From assembly GCF_002285435.1 (NCBI RefSeq), contig NZ_NSBT01000036.1, forward strand, positions 53,457-117,456: DNA of 64,000 nucleotides. Direction: 5' to 3'. Made by a program: the position numbers and the translations under genes. Origin of the DNA: Actibacterium ureilyticum. Lineage in GTDB: Bacteria > Pseudomonadota > Alphaproteobacteria > Rhodobacterales > Rhodobacteraceae. This document shows, in pieces, positions 8,565 to 17,229 of this stretch. The notes beneath the pieces are model-generated. The model worked only from the letters and a program-made list of their open reading frames with translations, searched no databases and was not told the DNA's origin. Every line of letters starts with the position of its first letter. The first letter of the stretch is position 1.

Positions 8565-9948
8565 TCCCGAAATCATCGGCCTGATCGGCCTGGCCGTTCT
8601 GTTCGGCCTGCTGGCGCTGCGGATGCCGGTTGGGCTGGCGATGATCTTTGTCGGCATCGGCGGCACCTGGGCGCTGAGCCTTGCGGTGTCTCATGTGCGC
8701 TTCGTGCCCTACCTGCGGCAATTCAAGTCGCTGCTGTGGGAAAACGTCGCCAGTTACGAGCTGTCGGTGCTGCCGCTGTTCATCCTGATGGGCTTCATCG
8801 CCAGCGAGGCACGGTTGAGCCAGGACCTGTTCAAGGGGCTCGAGGCGCTGTTGGCCAGGCGCCGGGGCGGTGTGGCCATGGCCGCCGTCACCGCCTGTGG
8901 CGGTTTCGGTGCCGTCTGCGGCTCCAGCCTGGCGACGGCGGCCACCATGGGGCGCGTCGCGCTGCCGGAACTGCTGCGGCTGGGCTATGCGCCGTCGCTT
9001 GCCTCGGGCGCGCTGGCGGCTGGCGGCACGCTGGGCATCCTGATCCCGCCCTCGGTCGCGCTGGTGATCTATGCGGTGATCGTCGAAGGCTCGATCCTGC
9101 AGATGTTCCAGGCCGCGCTGATCCCCGGGCTGATGGCGGTGGCAACATTTACCATCGTGATCGCGGTCATGGTCCGCGCGCGCCCCGATCTGGCGCCCGA
9201 ACCCGGCCCGATGCCCGCCGATGAACGCCGCGCCGCGATCCGGCGGCTGGTGCCGGTGATCGTGATCTTCGGCGCGATCATCCTTGGCCTGGGGCTGGGC
9301 CTGTTCACCCCCACCCCCGCCGCCAGCATCGGTGTCTTCCTGATCATGGTCTACGGCTTTGCGCTGAAGTGGATCACCGGCGAGGGGTTGAGCTTTGCCG
9401 GGCTGATCGACGCGATCCGCCAGACCGCCGTGACCGCCGGCATGATCTATCTGATCCTGTTCGGGGCCGAGGTGCTGAAGGGCTTCTTCACCCGCTCGGG
9501 CCTGCCCGCGACCCTGTCGGACTGGGCCATGGCCAGCGGCTTCGATCCCTTCGTGGTGCTGATCATCATGCTGGCGATCTTCATGCTGCTGGGCTGTTTC
9601 ATGGAAAGCCTGGCGATGATCCTGGTGGTGGTGCCGTTCTTCTGGCCGACCCTCGTGGCGCTGAACGGGGGCGACTATGTCACCGCCGAAACCGCCGCCT
9701 ATGGCATGGACAACGAAAGCCTGAAGATCTGGTTCGGGATATTGGCCCTGATCGTGGTCGAACTGGGCCTGATCACCCCGCCCGTGGGGCTGAATGTCTT
9801 CATCATCTCGTCGCTCAACCGGGACATCGGCATGGGCACCGTATTCAAGGGCGTCACACCGTTTCTGGGCGCCGAACTCGTCCGTGTGGGCATCCTGTTG
9901 GCTTTGCCCGCACTTACACTGACCTTGCCGCGATTGCTTGGCGGCTGA
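8557..9948 (+). CDS. TRAP transporter large permease (DctM family)
   Basis: 463-residue multi-helix permease that performs sodium-driven substrate import. Characteristic DctM segments are ACGGFGAVCGSSLATAATMG, GTLGILIPPSVALVIYAV, and near the end ELGLITPPVGLNVFII. About twelve hydrophobic helices are present. It follows dctQ with an eight-base overlap and precedes the hydroxylase gene by 18 bases. Confidence 0.94.
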   Translation: MLDPEIIGLIGLAVLFGLLALRMPVGLAMIFVGIGGTWALSLAVSHVRFVPYLRQFKSLLWENVASYELSVLPLFILMGFIASEARLSQDLFKGLEALLARRRGGVAMAAVTACGGFGAVCGSSLATAATMGRVALPELLRLGYAPSLASGALAAGGTLGILIPPSVALVIYAVIVEGSILQMFQAALIPGLMAVATFTIVIAVMVRARPDLAPEPGPMPADERRAAIRRLVPVIVIFGAIILGLGLGLFTPTPAASIGVFLIMVYGFALKWITGEGLSFAGLIDAIRQTAVTAGMIYLILFGAEVLKGFFTRSGLPATLSDWAMASGFDPFVVLIIMLAIFMLLGCFMESLAMILVVVPFFWPTLVALNGGDYVTAETAAYGMDNESLKIWFGILALIVVELGLITPPVGLNVFIISSLNRDIGMGTVFKGVTPFLGAELVRVGILLALPALTLTLPRLLGG

Positions 9949-9966
9949 GTATCAAAAGGTAGGGAC

Positions 9967-11148
9967 ATGACAACTGAACCCATCATAATCGCCGGTGGTG
10001 GCATCGGCGGACTGGCTGCGGCTTGCGGTCTGGCCAGGAAAGGACAGCGCAGCATCGTCGTCGAACAGGCGCCGAAACTGGGCGAGATCGGCGCGGGTAT
10101 CCAGATCGGGCCGAACGCATTTCACTGTTTCGACTATCTGGGCGTCGGCGATCAGGCACGCGCCGTCGCGGTCTATATCGACAAGCTGCGGCTGATGGAT
10201 GCCCAGACGGGCGAGGATATCACCGCGATCCCGCTGGACGAGCCCTTTCGCGAACGGTTCAAGAACCCCTATGCGGTGGTCCACCGGGCCGATCTGCATG
10301 GCGTTCTGCTGGATTACTGCCAGAAATCGGACCTGATCGACCTGCGCACCGATCACAAGGTCACCGGCTATGAACAGGATGGCAGCTCGGTCACCCTGCT
10401 GCTGGACGGGCGCGATCCGATCAAGGGCCGCGCGCTGATCGGGGCCGAGGGGCTGCGTTCGCCCATCCGGGCGCAGATGATCGGCGATGGCGAACCGCGG
10501 ATTTCGGGCCACACCACCTATCGCTCGGTCATTCCGACCGAACAGATGCCCGAGGATTTGCGCTGGAACGCCGCGACGCTTTGGGCCGGGCCGAAATGCC
10601 ACATCGTGCATTACCCGCTGAAGGGCTGGAAGGTGTTCAACCTGGTCGTCACCTATCACCGCGACGTGCAGGAGGCGATCGCCGGCAAGCCCGTCCCGGT
10701 CGAGGAGGTCGCACAAGGGTTCGAACATATCGCCCCCCGCGCGCGCCAGATCATCGAACATGGCGACAACTGGAAACTGTGGGTGCTGTGCGACCGCGAG
10801 CCGATTTCCAACTGGGTCGACGGGCGCGTGGCGCTTCTGGGCGATGCGGCGCATCCGATGCTGCAATATTTCGCCCAAGGCGCCTGCATGGCGATGGAGG
10901 ATGCGGTCTGCCTGGCCCATATCTTCGAGAATTGCGACGACGTGGAACAGGGGCTTCAGGCCTATCAGTCGCAGCGCCGCGTGCGCACCGCGCGGGTGCA
11001 GATGAACAGCCGCCTGATCGGCGAATACATCTATCACCCCGATGACGCCAAGGCCGCCGTCCGAAATCACGTGATGCAGGGGATGACCCCTGACGATTGG
11101 TACAACCAGCTGTCCTGGCTTTACGGCAGCAATGGATTGGAGAACTGA
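9967..11148 (+). CDS. 3-hydroxybenzoate 6-monooxygenase (FAD-dependent)
   Basis: 393-residue class A flavoprotein hydroxylase. The FAD motif GGGIGG is at residues 10-15, and the second motif GDAAHPMLQYFAQGACMAMEDA lies near 295. Related proteins are salicylate 1-hydroxylases and 3-hydroxybenzoate 6-hydroxylases. Gentisate dioxygenase, isomerase and hydrolase genes follow immediately, which favours conversion of 3-hydroxybenzoate to gentisate. A salicylate 1-hydroxylase would make catechol and fit poorly here. Confidence 0.85.
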   Translation: MTTEPIIIAGGGIGGLAAACGLARKGQRSIVVEQAPKLGEIGAGIQIGPNAFHCFDYLGVGDQARAVAVYIDKLRLMDAQTGEDITAIPLDEPFRERFKNPYAVVHRADLHGVLLDYCQKSDLIDLRTDHKVTGYEQDGSSVTLLLDGRDPIKGRALIGAEGLRSPIRAQMIGDGEPRISGHTTYRSVIPTEQMPEDLRWNAATLWAGPKCHIVHYPLKGWKVFNLVVTYHRDVQEAIAGKPVPVEEVAQGFEHIAPRARQIIEHGDNWKLWVLCDREPISNWVDGRVALLGDAAHPMLQYFAQGACMAMEDAVCLAHIFENCDDVEQGLQAYQSQRRVRTARVQMNSRLIGEYIYHPDDAKAAVRNHVMQGMTPDDWYNQLSWLYGSNGLEN

Positions 11149-11150
11149 AG

Positions 11151-11849
11151 ATGAGCTATGTATTCCCCCCCGCCCCCCAGGCCTCGGTCGCCGTTGCCGG
11201 GTCCGAGGACCGCTTCCCGGTGCGCCGGATCTTCTGCGTCGGGCGCAACTATGCCGCCCACGCGCGCGAAATGGGCAAGGACCCGACCCGCGACGCGCCG
11301 TTCTTTTTCACCAAGCCCGCCGATGCGGTGGTGATGGATGGCGAAACCGTCGCCTATCCGCCCGAGACCGAGAACCTGCATTACGAGGCCGAACTGGTGC
11401 TGGCCATCGGCACCGGCGGCGCGAACATCGCCGAGGGTGACAGCCTGTCGCATATCTGGGGCTATGCCATCGGCAATGACCTGACCCGGCGCGACCTGCA
11501 ACTGGACGCGCGCGAGAAAGGCCGCCCCTGGGACTGGGGCAAGGCGTTCGACCGGTCGGCGGTGATCGGGCCGGTGCATCCGGTGGCGCAGGTCGGCCAT
11601 ATCGACAAGGGCCAGATCAAGCTGACCGTCAACGGCGAAACCAAACAGGACAGCGATGTGATCAAGCTGATCTGGTCGGTGCCCGAGATCGTGTCGATCC
11701 TGTCGCATTCCATCACGCTGGCACCGGGCGACCTGATCATGACCGGCACGCCCGAAGGCGTGGGTCCGCTGGTGCCGGGCGATGTCTGCGTCGTGTCCAT
11801 CGACGGTCTGGGCGCGGTCACCACCACCATCGGCGAACGCGCGTCATGA
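11151..11849 (+). CDS. Fumarylpyruvate hydrolase (FAH family)
   Basis: 232-residue fumarylacetoacetate-hydrolase-fold enzyme that would split fumarylpyruvate into fumarate and pyruvate. Metal ligands are Glu79 and Glu81 (LHYEAELV) and Asp110 (IGNDLTRRDLQ); the C-terminal MTGTPEGVGP loop is typical. Start ATG 11151 is two bases after the hydroxylase stop; the frame extends upstream but only antisense or overlapping to that gene. It resembles NagK-type hydrolases of gentisate clusters. Confidence 0.92.
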   Translation: MSYVFPPAPQASVAVAGSEDRFPVRRIFCVGRNYAAHAREMGKDPTRDAPFFFTKPADAVVMDGETVAYPPETENLHYEAELVLAIGTGGANIAEGDSLSHIWGYAIGNDLTRRDLQLDAREKGRPWDWGKAFDRSAVIGPVHPVAQVGHIDKGQIKLTVNGETKQDSDVIKLIWSVPEIVSILSHSITLAPGDLIMTGTPEGVGPLVPGDVCVVSIDGLGAVTTTIGERAS

Positions 11850-12493
11850 CCCTGACGCTGCACAACTTCTTTCGCTCGTCGACCTCGACCCGGCTGCGGG
11901 CGGCGTTGAACCTCAAGGGGCTGTCTTATGACCAGGTCTCTTACGCGTTGCGCAAAAAGGAACATCAGGCGCCGGCCTATCTGGCCAAGAACCCCGCGGG
12001 GCTTGTCCCCGCGCTGGAACTGGATGACAGCACGGTTCTGACCCAGTCGCTGGCGATCATGGAGTGGCTGGAGGAAACCTACCCCGACCCGGCCTTGCTG
12101 CCGTCCGCTCCGCTGGCGCGGGCCCGGGTGCGGGCGCTGGCCTATATGATCGCGTGCGAGATCCACCCGCTGAACAACCTGCGGGTTCTGGGGCGGCTGG
12201 GCGAGCAATTCGGCGCCGATGAAGCGGCGCAGAAAGCCTGGTTCACCCATTGGGTCACCACCACGTTCGACGCGCTGGAAACCACGCTGGCGCGCGATGC
12301 CGCAACGGGCGATTTCTGCCACGGCGACACGCCCGGTTTCGCCGATTGCTGCCTGTACGCCCAGGTCTGGAACAACCGCCGCTTCGGCATCCCGCTGGAC
12401 GGCTGGCCCACCATCGCGGCGATCTTCGACCGGCTGGACGCGCTGCCCGCCTTCCAGGACGCCGCCCCGCCAAACCAACCGGACGCCATCTGA
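11846..12493 (+). CDS. Maleylpyruvate isomerase, zeta-class glutathione transferase
   Basis: 215-residue GST-fold protein. The N-terminus FFRSSTSTRLRAAL carries the zeta-class signature SSxSxRxR used by maleylacetoacetate and maleylpyruvate isomerases. It would use glutathione to convert maleylpyruvate to fumarylpyruvate for the preceding hydrolase. Overlaps that gene by four bases (ATGA). It differs completely in fold from the second isomerase-like gene at the end of this operon. Confidence 0.9.
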   Translation: MTLTLHNFFRSSTSTRLRAALNLKGLSYDQVSYALRKKEHQAPAYLAKNPAGLVPALELDDSTVLTQSLAIMEWLEETYPDPALLPSAPLARARVRALAYMIACEIHPLNNLRVLGRLGEQFGADEAAQKAWFTHWVTTTFDALETTLARDAATGDFCHGDTPGFADCCLYAQVWNNRRFGIPLDGWPTIAAIFDRLDALPAFQDAAPPNQPDAI

Positions 12494-12515
12494 CACCGCA
12501 TCGGAGGAAGACCAA

Positions 12516-13622
12516 ATGATGAACGACATGGATCACGAAACGGTCGAACACGGCATGCAGCCCGAGGACACGCCCGCGCTGCGCGAGCTGTACAAGGGGT
12601 TCGAGGCCGCGAACCTGCTGCCGCTCTGGACCCAACTGGGCGATCTGATGCCCATGACGCCCGCGCCCAAGGCGGTGCCGCATGTCTGGAAATGGTCGAC
12701 CCTGCTGCCGCTGGCCGAAAAATCGGGCGAGCTGGTGCCGGTGGGCCGGGGCGGCGAGCGCCGCGCCATCGGTCTGGCCAATCCCGGGCTGGGCGGCAAT
12801 GCCTATGTCAGCCCGACGCTCTGGTGCGCGATCCAGTACCTGTGCCCGGGCGAAAACGCCCCCGAACACCGCCATTCACAGAACGCCTTCCGCTTCGTGG
12901 TCGAGGGCGAGGGCGTCTGGACTGTCGTCAATGGCGACCCGGTACGGATGAGCCGGGGCGATCTGTTGCTGACGCCGGGCTGGAATTTCCACGGCCACCA
13001 CAATGTGGCGACCGAACCCATGGCCTGGATCGATGGGCTGGACATCCCGTTCAGCCAGCAGATGGATGTGGGCTTCTTCGAATTCGGCTCGGAACGGGTG
13101 ACCGACAACGCCACGCCGAACTATTCCCAGGGTGAGCGGCTGTGGTGCCACCCGGGCCTGCGCCCGCTGTCACAGCTGAACGACACCGTCAGCTCGCCCA
13201 TCGGTGCCTATCGCTGGGAATTCACCGACCGCGCCCTGACCGAACAGCTGCTGCTGGAGGATGAGGGCCAGCCCGCCACCGTCGAACAGGGCCATGCCGC
13301 GATCCGCTATGTTAACCCCACCACCGGCGGCGACGTGATGCCCACGATCCGCGCCGAATTCCACCGCCTGCGCGCGGGCGTCGAAACGCCCACACGGCGC
13401 GAGGTCGGCTCGACCGTCTTCCAGGTGTTCGAAGGCACGGGTGCTGTGGTGCTGGACGGCAAGACGACCAAGCTGGAAAAGGGCGACATGTTCGTCGTGC
13501 CAAGCTGGGTGCCATGGTCGCTACAGGCCGAAACGCAGTTCGACCTGTTCCGCTTCTCGGACGCGCCGATCATGGAACGGCTGCATTTCATGCGCACACA
13601 GGTCGAAAGCGCGGACCGATGA
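12516..13622 (+). CDS. Gentisate 1,2-dioxygenase
   Basis: 368-residue bicupin ring-cleavage enzyme opening gentisate to maleylpyruvate. Iron ligands of the first cupin are visible as His118 and His120 (PEHRHSQNAFR), with His159 in NFHGHH as the likely third. The second cupin (residues about 285-355) is degenerate, as usual in this family. Of two tandem ATGs, 12516 is taken because GGAGG at 12503-12507 is at the right spacing. The stop overlaps the next start. Confidence 0.95.
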   Translation: MMNDMDHETVEHGMQPEDTPALRELYKGFEAANLLPLWTQLGDLMPMTPAPKAVPHVWKWSTLLPLAEKSGELVPVGRGGERRAIGLANPGLGGNAYVSPTLWCAIQYLCPGENAPEHRHSQNAFRFVVEGEGVWTVVNGDPVRMSRGDLLLTPGWNFHGHHNVATEPMAWIDGLDIPFSQQMDVGFFEFGSERVTDNATPNYSQGERLWCHPGLRPLSQLNDTVSSPIGAYRWEFTDRALTEQLLLEDEGQPATVEQGHAAIRYVNPTTGGDVMPTIRAEFHRLRAGVETPTRREVGSTVFQVFEGTGAVVLDGKTTKLEKGDMFVVPSWVPWSLQAETQFDLFRFSDAPIMERLHFMRTQVESADR

Positions 13623-14293
13623 TCACCATAGACGACGCAGCGCGCGCCGACCTGCGCGCGCGTCAGGGCGCGGGCGCGCGATATGACGCGCCGGGTGCCC
13701 CAGCGGCGCAACTGGCCTGGGCGCGGCGGGGCACGGCCTATTTCGCGCGGCTGCTGAATGACCTGTCGCCCGCCGATCTGGACAGGCCAAGCCGGATGCC
13801 CGGCTGGTCGCGGCGGCATCTGGTGGCGCATGTCGCCTATAACGGGCGGGCCTTCGCCAATATGGCGGGTGCTGTCCGTGCCGGGGACCCCGCCCCGCTT
13901 TACCCGTCGGTTGACATGCGCACGGCGGAAATCACCCGGGGGGCCACCCTGCCCGACCGCGCCTTGCGCCACCTGTTCCAACATGCCGAGGTGCATTTGA
14001 ACGTCGAATGGCGCGACCTGACGGATGGTGACTGGCAAAAATCCGGCACCGGGCTGGACGGGGCGCCGCTGCCCATCGCTGACACCCCCCTGCTGCGCGC
14101 CCGTGAATTGTGGCTGCATGCGCTGGACCTGGATGCCGGGGCGCGGGCGCGCGACGTCCCCCGCGACCTGCTGGCGGCGCTGGCCGCTGATGCGGACACA
14201 ACGCCCGATGCCTATCTGGCGACGCACGCCATGGGCCGCCGCCCGCTGGGCCAGCCCAGCCCGTCCGACATGCCCGAAGACTGGCCGTTCTGA
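13619..14293 (+). CDS. Maleylpyruvate isomerase of the mycothiol-dependent (MDMPI/DinB) fold
   Basis: 224-residue protein of the family known from actinobacterial gentisate pathways. The N-terminal four-helix domain has MPGWSRRHLVAH, and the metal-binding residues appear conserved as His71, Glu163 and His167 (ELWLH). ATG 13619 overlaps the gentisate dioxygenase stop by four bases, so it belongs to the operon. Alphaproteobacteria are not known to make mycothiol, and a glutathione-type isomerase already exists in the same operon. The real cofactor or role is therefore uncertain. Confidence 0.85.
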   Translation: MITIDDAARADLRARQGAGARYDAPGAPAAQLAWARRGTAYFARLLNDLSPADLDRPSRMPGWSRRHLVAHVAYNGRAFANMAGAVRAGDPAPLYPSVDMRTAEITRGATLPDRALRHLFQHAEVHLNVEWRDLTDGDWQKSGTGLDGAPLPIADTPLLRARELWLHALDLDAGARARDVPRDLLAALAADADTTPDAYLATHAMGRRPLGQPSPSDMPEDWPF

Positions 14294-14300
14294 CCCCCTG

Positions 14301-14333
14301 AAAATAACAAACCCCCGGGCAGGGCCACGGGGG
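14301..14333 (-). terminator. Rho-independent terminator of rpsU
   Basis: On the minus strand CCCCCG (14333-14328) pairs with CGGGGG (14317-14312) around a ten-base loop, followed by a T-rich tail (complement of 14301-14311). It lies about 40 bases after the rpsU stop. It also separates rpsU from the convergent gentisate operon. Confidence 0.75.
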
Positions 14334-14374
14334 ATCGTCATCGGCCGAAACGGCCGGTCATATGTCAGGGATGC

Positions 14375-14581
14375 TTAGAGCATACCCTCGCGCTGCGCTT
14401 TCTTGCGCGCCAGCTTGCGAGCCCGGCGAATCGCCTCGGCCTTTTCGCGTGCTTTTTTCTCAGACGGCTTCTCGAAGTGTTGACGGAGTTTCATCTCACG
14501 GAAAACACCCTCACGCTGAAGCTTTTTCTTCAGAGCACGAAGGGCCTGATCGACATTGTTGTCGCGAACGCTAACCTGCAT
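14375..14581 (-). CDS. rpsU: 30S ribosomal protein S21
   Basis: 68-residue, very basic protein starting [20 protein letters not shown], with the Lys/Arg-rich C-terminal helix [14 protein letters not shown]. Length and composition are diagnostic for S21, which sits in the 30S platform near the anti-Shine-Dalgarno sequence. Monocistronic, with its own terminator. An upstream GGTGG site lies just before the ATG. Confidence 0.97.
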   Translation of the reverse strand: MQVSVRDNNVDQALRALKKKLQREGVFREMKLRQHFEKPSEKKAREKAEAIRRARKLARKKAQREGML

Positions 14582-14691
14582 GTGGTTTTCACCACCTTTC
14601 TAGTCTGGAGTTTCGGTCAATCGCAGGAAGTGGCCGTATAGCAAAGCGCGGCTAAGTTGTCTAGCATGCGCCCAAGCGAATGGAGCAGCCC

Positions 14692-15390
14692 ATGACCGAC
14701 CCGACTTCAGAGCCAAAATCCGCGCTGCTGGATGCGGCGCTGACCCATGTGCCCTTTGATGGCTGGACCGAGGCCAGCTTTCGCGCCGCCATCGACGATA
14801 CCGGGCTGGCCCCGGATCTGGCGCGCAGCCTGTGCCCGCGCGGGGCGCTGGACCTGGCGATCGCCTATCACCAGCGCGGCGATCAGGCGATGGTGGACCG
14901 GCTGGCTGAAACCGACCTGTCGGCGCTGCGCTTTCGCGACCGGGTGGCCGCCGCTGTGCGGTACCGGCTGGAAGCGGTCGGCGACAAGGAGCTGGTGCGG
15001 CGCGGCGTCACTCTGTTCTCGTTGCCGCAAAACAGCGCCGAAGGCGCGCGCATGATCTGGGGCACCGCCGACCGGATCTGGACCGCCCTGGGCGACACGT
15101 CGCAGGACATCAACTGGTATTCGAAACGCGCGACCCTGTCGGGGGTCTATTCGTCGACGGTGCTGTACTGGCTGGGCGATGACAGCCCGGATCACGAACG
15201 CAGCTGGGCCTTTCTGGATCGCCGGATCGACAATGTGATGCAGTTCGAAAAGCTGAAATCCCAGGTGCGCGGCAACCCGCTGCTGAAGCCCTTCGTGGCC
15301 GGGGCGGATCGCGTGCTGTCCGGGATCCGTGCGCCGGGCGCCCGGCGTGACGACCTGCCCGGCCATTTCGCAGACCCCCAACAGGAGTAA
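14692..15390 (+). CDS. COQ9-family ubiquinone biosynthesis protein
   Basis: 232-residue COQ9 homologue. COQ9 binds lipids and assists the COQ7-type hydroxylase in making ubiquinone. The N-terminus resembles a TetR helix-turn-helix (WTEASFRAAIDDTGLAPDLARSL), and the C-terminal domain has DINWYSKRATLSGVYSSTVLYWLGD, the family signature. ATG 14692 is preferred over one twelve bases upstream because GGAG (14682-14685) precedes it correctly. A quinone oxidoreductase gene follows two bases later, suggesting a quinone-related unit. Confidence 0.9.
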   Translation: MTDPTSEPKSALLDAALTHVPFDGWTEASFRAAIDDTGLAPDLARSLCPRGALDLAIAYHQRGDQAMVDRLAETDLSALRFRDRVAAAVRYRLEAVGDKELVRRGVTLFSLPQNSAEGARMIWGTADRIWTALGDTSQDINWYSKRATLSGVYSSTVLYWLGDDSPDHERSWAFLDRRIDNVMQFEKLKSQVRGNPLLKPFVAGADRVLSGIRAPGARRDDLPGHFADPQQE

Positions 15391-15392
15391 CC

Positions 15393-16376
15393 ATGTCCCT
15401 GCCCACCACCATGCGCGCCGTCGAGATTTCGGAACCCGGCGGACCCGAGGTCCTGCGCCTGTGCGAACGGCCCGTGCCGACGCCCCAGGCGGGCGAGATT
15501 GTGATCCGCGTGGCCTATGCCGGGGTGAACCGGCCCGACGCGCTGCAACGCGCGGGGTCCTATGCCCCGCCCAAGGGCGCCAGCGACCTGCCCGGGCTGG
15601 AAGCCGCGGGAGAGGTCGTGGCGGCGGGCCCGGGCGCGGGCTGGTCGGTGGGCGATCAGGTCTGCGCGCTGCTGCCCGGCGGGGGCTATGCCGAATATGT
15701 GGCCACGCCCGGCGCCCATGCGCTGCCCATCCCCGATGGCATGGACCTGAAACAGGCTGCCTGCCTGCCGGAAACCTTCTTCACCGTCTGGTCCAACGTC
15801 TTCATGCGCGGCGGGTTGCAGGCGGGCGAGCGGTTTTTGGTCCATGGCGGCTCGTCCGGCATCGGCACCACGGCGATCCAGCTGGCCCATGCGTTCGGCG
15901 CGCGGGTCTTTGCCACCGCCGGTTCGGATGACAAATGCGCCGCCTGCACCCGGCTGGGGGCGGAACGGGCGATCAATTACCGCGACGAGGATTTCGTCGA
16001 TATACTGCGCGCCGAGGGCGGCGCGAACCTGATCCTGGACATGGTGGGCGGCGATTACCTGCCGCGCAACGTCAAGGCGCTGGGCGATGACGGGCGGCTG
16101 GTGCAGATCGCCTTTCTGCAGGGGCCGAAGGTCGCGCTGAACTTCGCCCATGTGATGATGCGGCGGCTGACGATCACCGGATCGACCCTGCGCCCGCAAT
16201 CCGACCAGGCCAAGGCCGCGATTACCGAGGCGCTGCGCGACCGCGTCTGGCCGCTGCTGTCGGCGGGACGGATTGCACCGGTGATGGATTCCGAATTCCC
16301 GCTGGAAAACGCGGCTGATGCCCATGCGCGCATGGAAAGCTCGGCCCATATCGGCAAGATCGTTCTGGCGGTCTGA
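15393..16376 (+). CDS. NAD(P)H:quinone oxidoreductase, zinc-independent MDR family
   Basis: 327-residue medium-chain reductase of the QOR/PIG3 type. The N-terminal GroES-like part contains GLEAAGEVVAAGPG, and the nucleotide site is VHGGSSGIGTTAIQLA near residues 151-166. Zinc-binding cysteines of alcohol dehydrogenases are absent. It would reduce quinones or enones with NADPH. Located two bases after the COQ9 gene with a CAGGAG ribosome site, so co-transcribed. Confidence 0.88.
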   Translation: MSLPTTMRAVEISEPGGPEVLRLCERPVPTPQAGEIVIRVAYAGVNRPDALQRAGSYAPPKGASDLPGLEAAGEVVAAGPGAGWSVGDQVCALLPGGGYAEYVATPGAHALPIPDGMDLKQAACLPETFFTVWSNVFMRGGLQAGERFLVHGGSSGIGTTAIQLAHAFGARVFATAGSDDKCAACTRLGAERAINYRDEDFVDILRAEGGANLILDMVGGDYLPRNVKALGDDGRLVQIAFLQGPKVALNFAHVMMRRLTITGSTLRPQSDQAKAAITEALRDRVWPLLSAGRIAPVMDSEFPLENAADAHARMESSAHIGKIVLAV

Positions 16377-16531
16377 TCGCCACATGGAGCGAAACAATCC
16401 GGCATAACTCAGGTCACTGATTCCCCTGCAAAATCAATCTTGATGGGCGCGCTGTTTTTCGCTGGCGCCCGCCATGTTTTCGCCTTATTCCCCGTCGCAA
16501 GAGACACCGTTTACAAGTGGAAGTTTGAACG

Positions 16532-17173
16532 ATGAAGATCTTGCAAAGCGCCGTGCTGGCCGTGGTTGCGGCATGTGTGACCGGGGCGGCTTCGGCAGCA
16601 ACCGTGTTGCAGACCCAAGGCAAAACCGCCTTTGGCCACCCCAACTGGTCCAGCACCGTCAGCTATAGCCTGTCCGGCGAAACCATGAAGACCCGCGCGG
16701 GCCTGATCCGCCTGCAGGACACCGATGGCGCCGCGTTTCTGGCCTGGGCCATCGACCCGTTCCATGCCGTCAATACCAGCGACGACTACAAGGCCACCGA
16801 TACGCTCAGCACGGCGGCCAAGGCCAATATCGACCGCCTGTACAGCAGCGCCTTTGCGTCGGTGTCGAACGCGACCGACGCAGCCGGGTTCCAGCTGGCC
16901 CTGTGGGAAATCGTGACCGACAGCGACACCGGTCTGGACCTGCAAAGCGGCGATTTCAGCATCCGTGGCAAAGCCGCCAAATACCAGAAGGCCGCGACCT
17001 ATCTGGACGGTCTGGCCGACGCAGAAACCGGACGCTGGAACATCAGCTATTTCAGCGCCAACAGCAGCGGCGCGAACCTGGTCAGCGCCACACCGGTACC
17101 GGTGCCCGCAGCGCTGGGGATGCTGGGTCTGGCCCTGGCGGGGCTTTACGGCGCCAGCCGCCGCAAAAGCTAA
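16532..17173 (+). CDS. Secreted protein with VPLPA-CTERM sorting signal
   Basis: 213 residues with a signal peptide at 1-22 (ends GAASA). The C-terminus is a sorting tag: VPVPAALGMLGLALAGLYG, a hydrophobic helix, then the basic end ASRRKS. This VPLPA/PEP-CTERM architecture is recognised by exosortase-type enzymes in Rhodobacterales and implies such an enzyme elsewhere in the genome. The middle part (residues 23-180) is polar with no domain I recognise. It stands alone, 155 bases after the reductase gene. Confidence 0.8.
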   Translation: MKILQSAVLAVVAACVTGAASAATVLQTQGKTAFGHPNWSSTVSYSLSGETMKTRAGLIRLQDTDGAAFLAWAIDPFHAVNTSDDYKATDTLSTAAKANIDRLYSSAFASVSNATDAAGFQLALWEIVTDSDTGLDLQSGDFSIRGKAAKYQKAATYLDGLADAETGRWNISYFSANSSGANLVSATPVPVPAALGMLGLALAGLYGASRRKS

Positions 17174-17229
17174 ACCCCTGCGGTAAATGTGAAAATCCGG
17201 GCGCGGCATATGGGCCGCCCCCGGGACGT

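Noticed and set aside
9967..11148. Salicylate 1-hydroxylase assignment for the FAD monooxygenase
   Set aside because: Sequence alone permits it, but the product catechol has no use in this operon, while gentisate feeds the next three enzymes.
16453..16493. Hairpin GGGCGC/GGCGCCC after the quinone reductase gene
   Set aside because: The stem is short with a long loop and no T run, so I do not call it a terminator.
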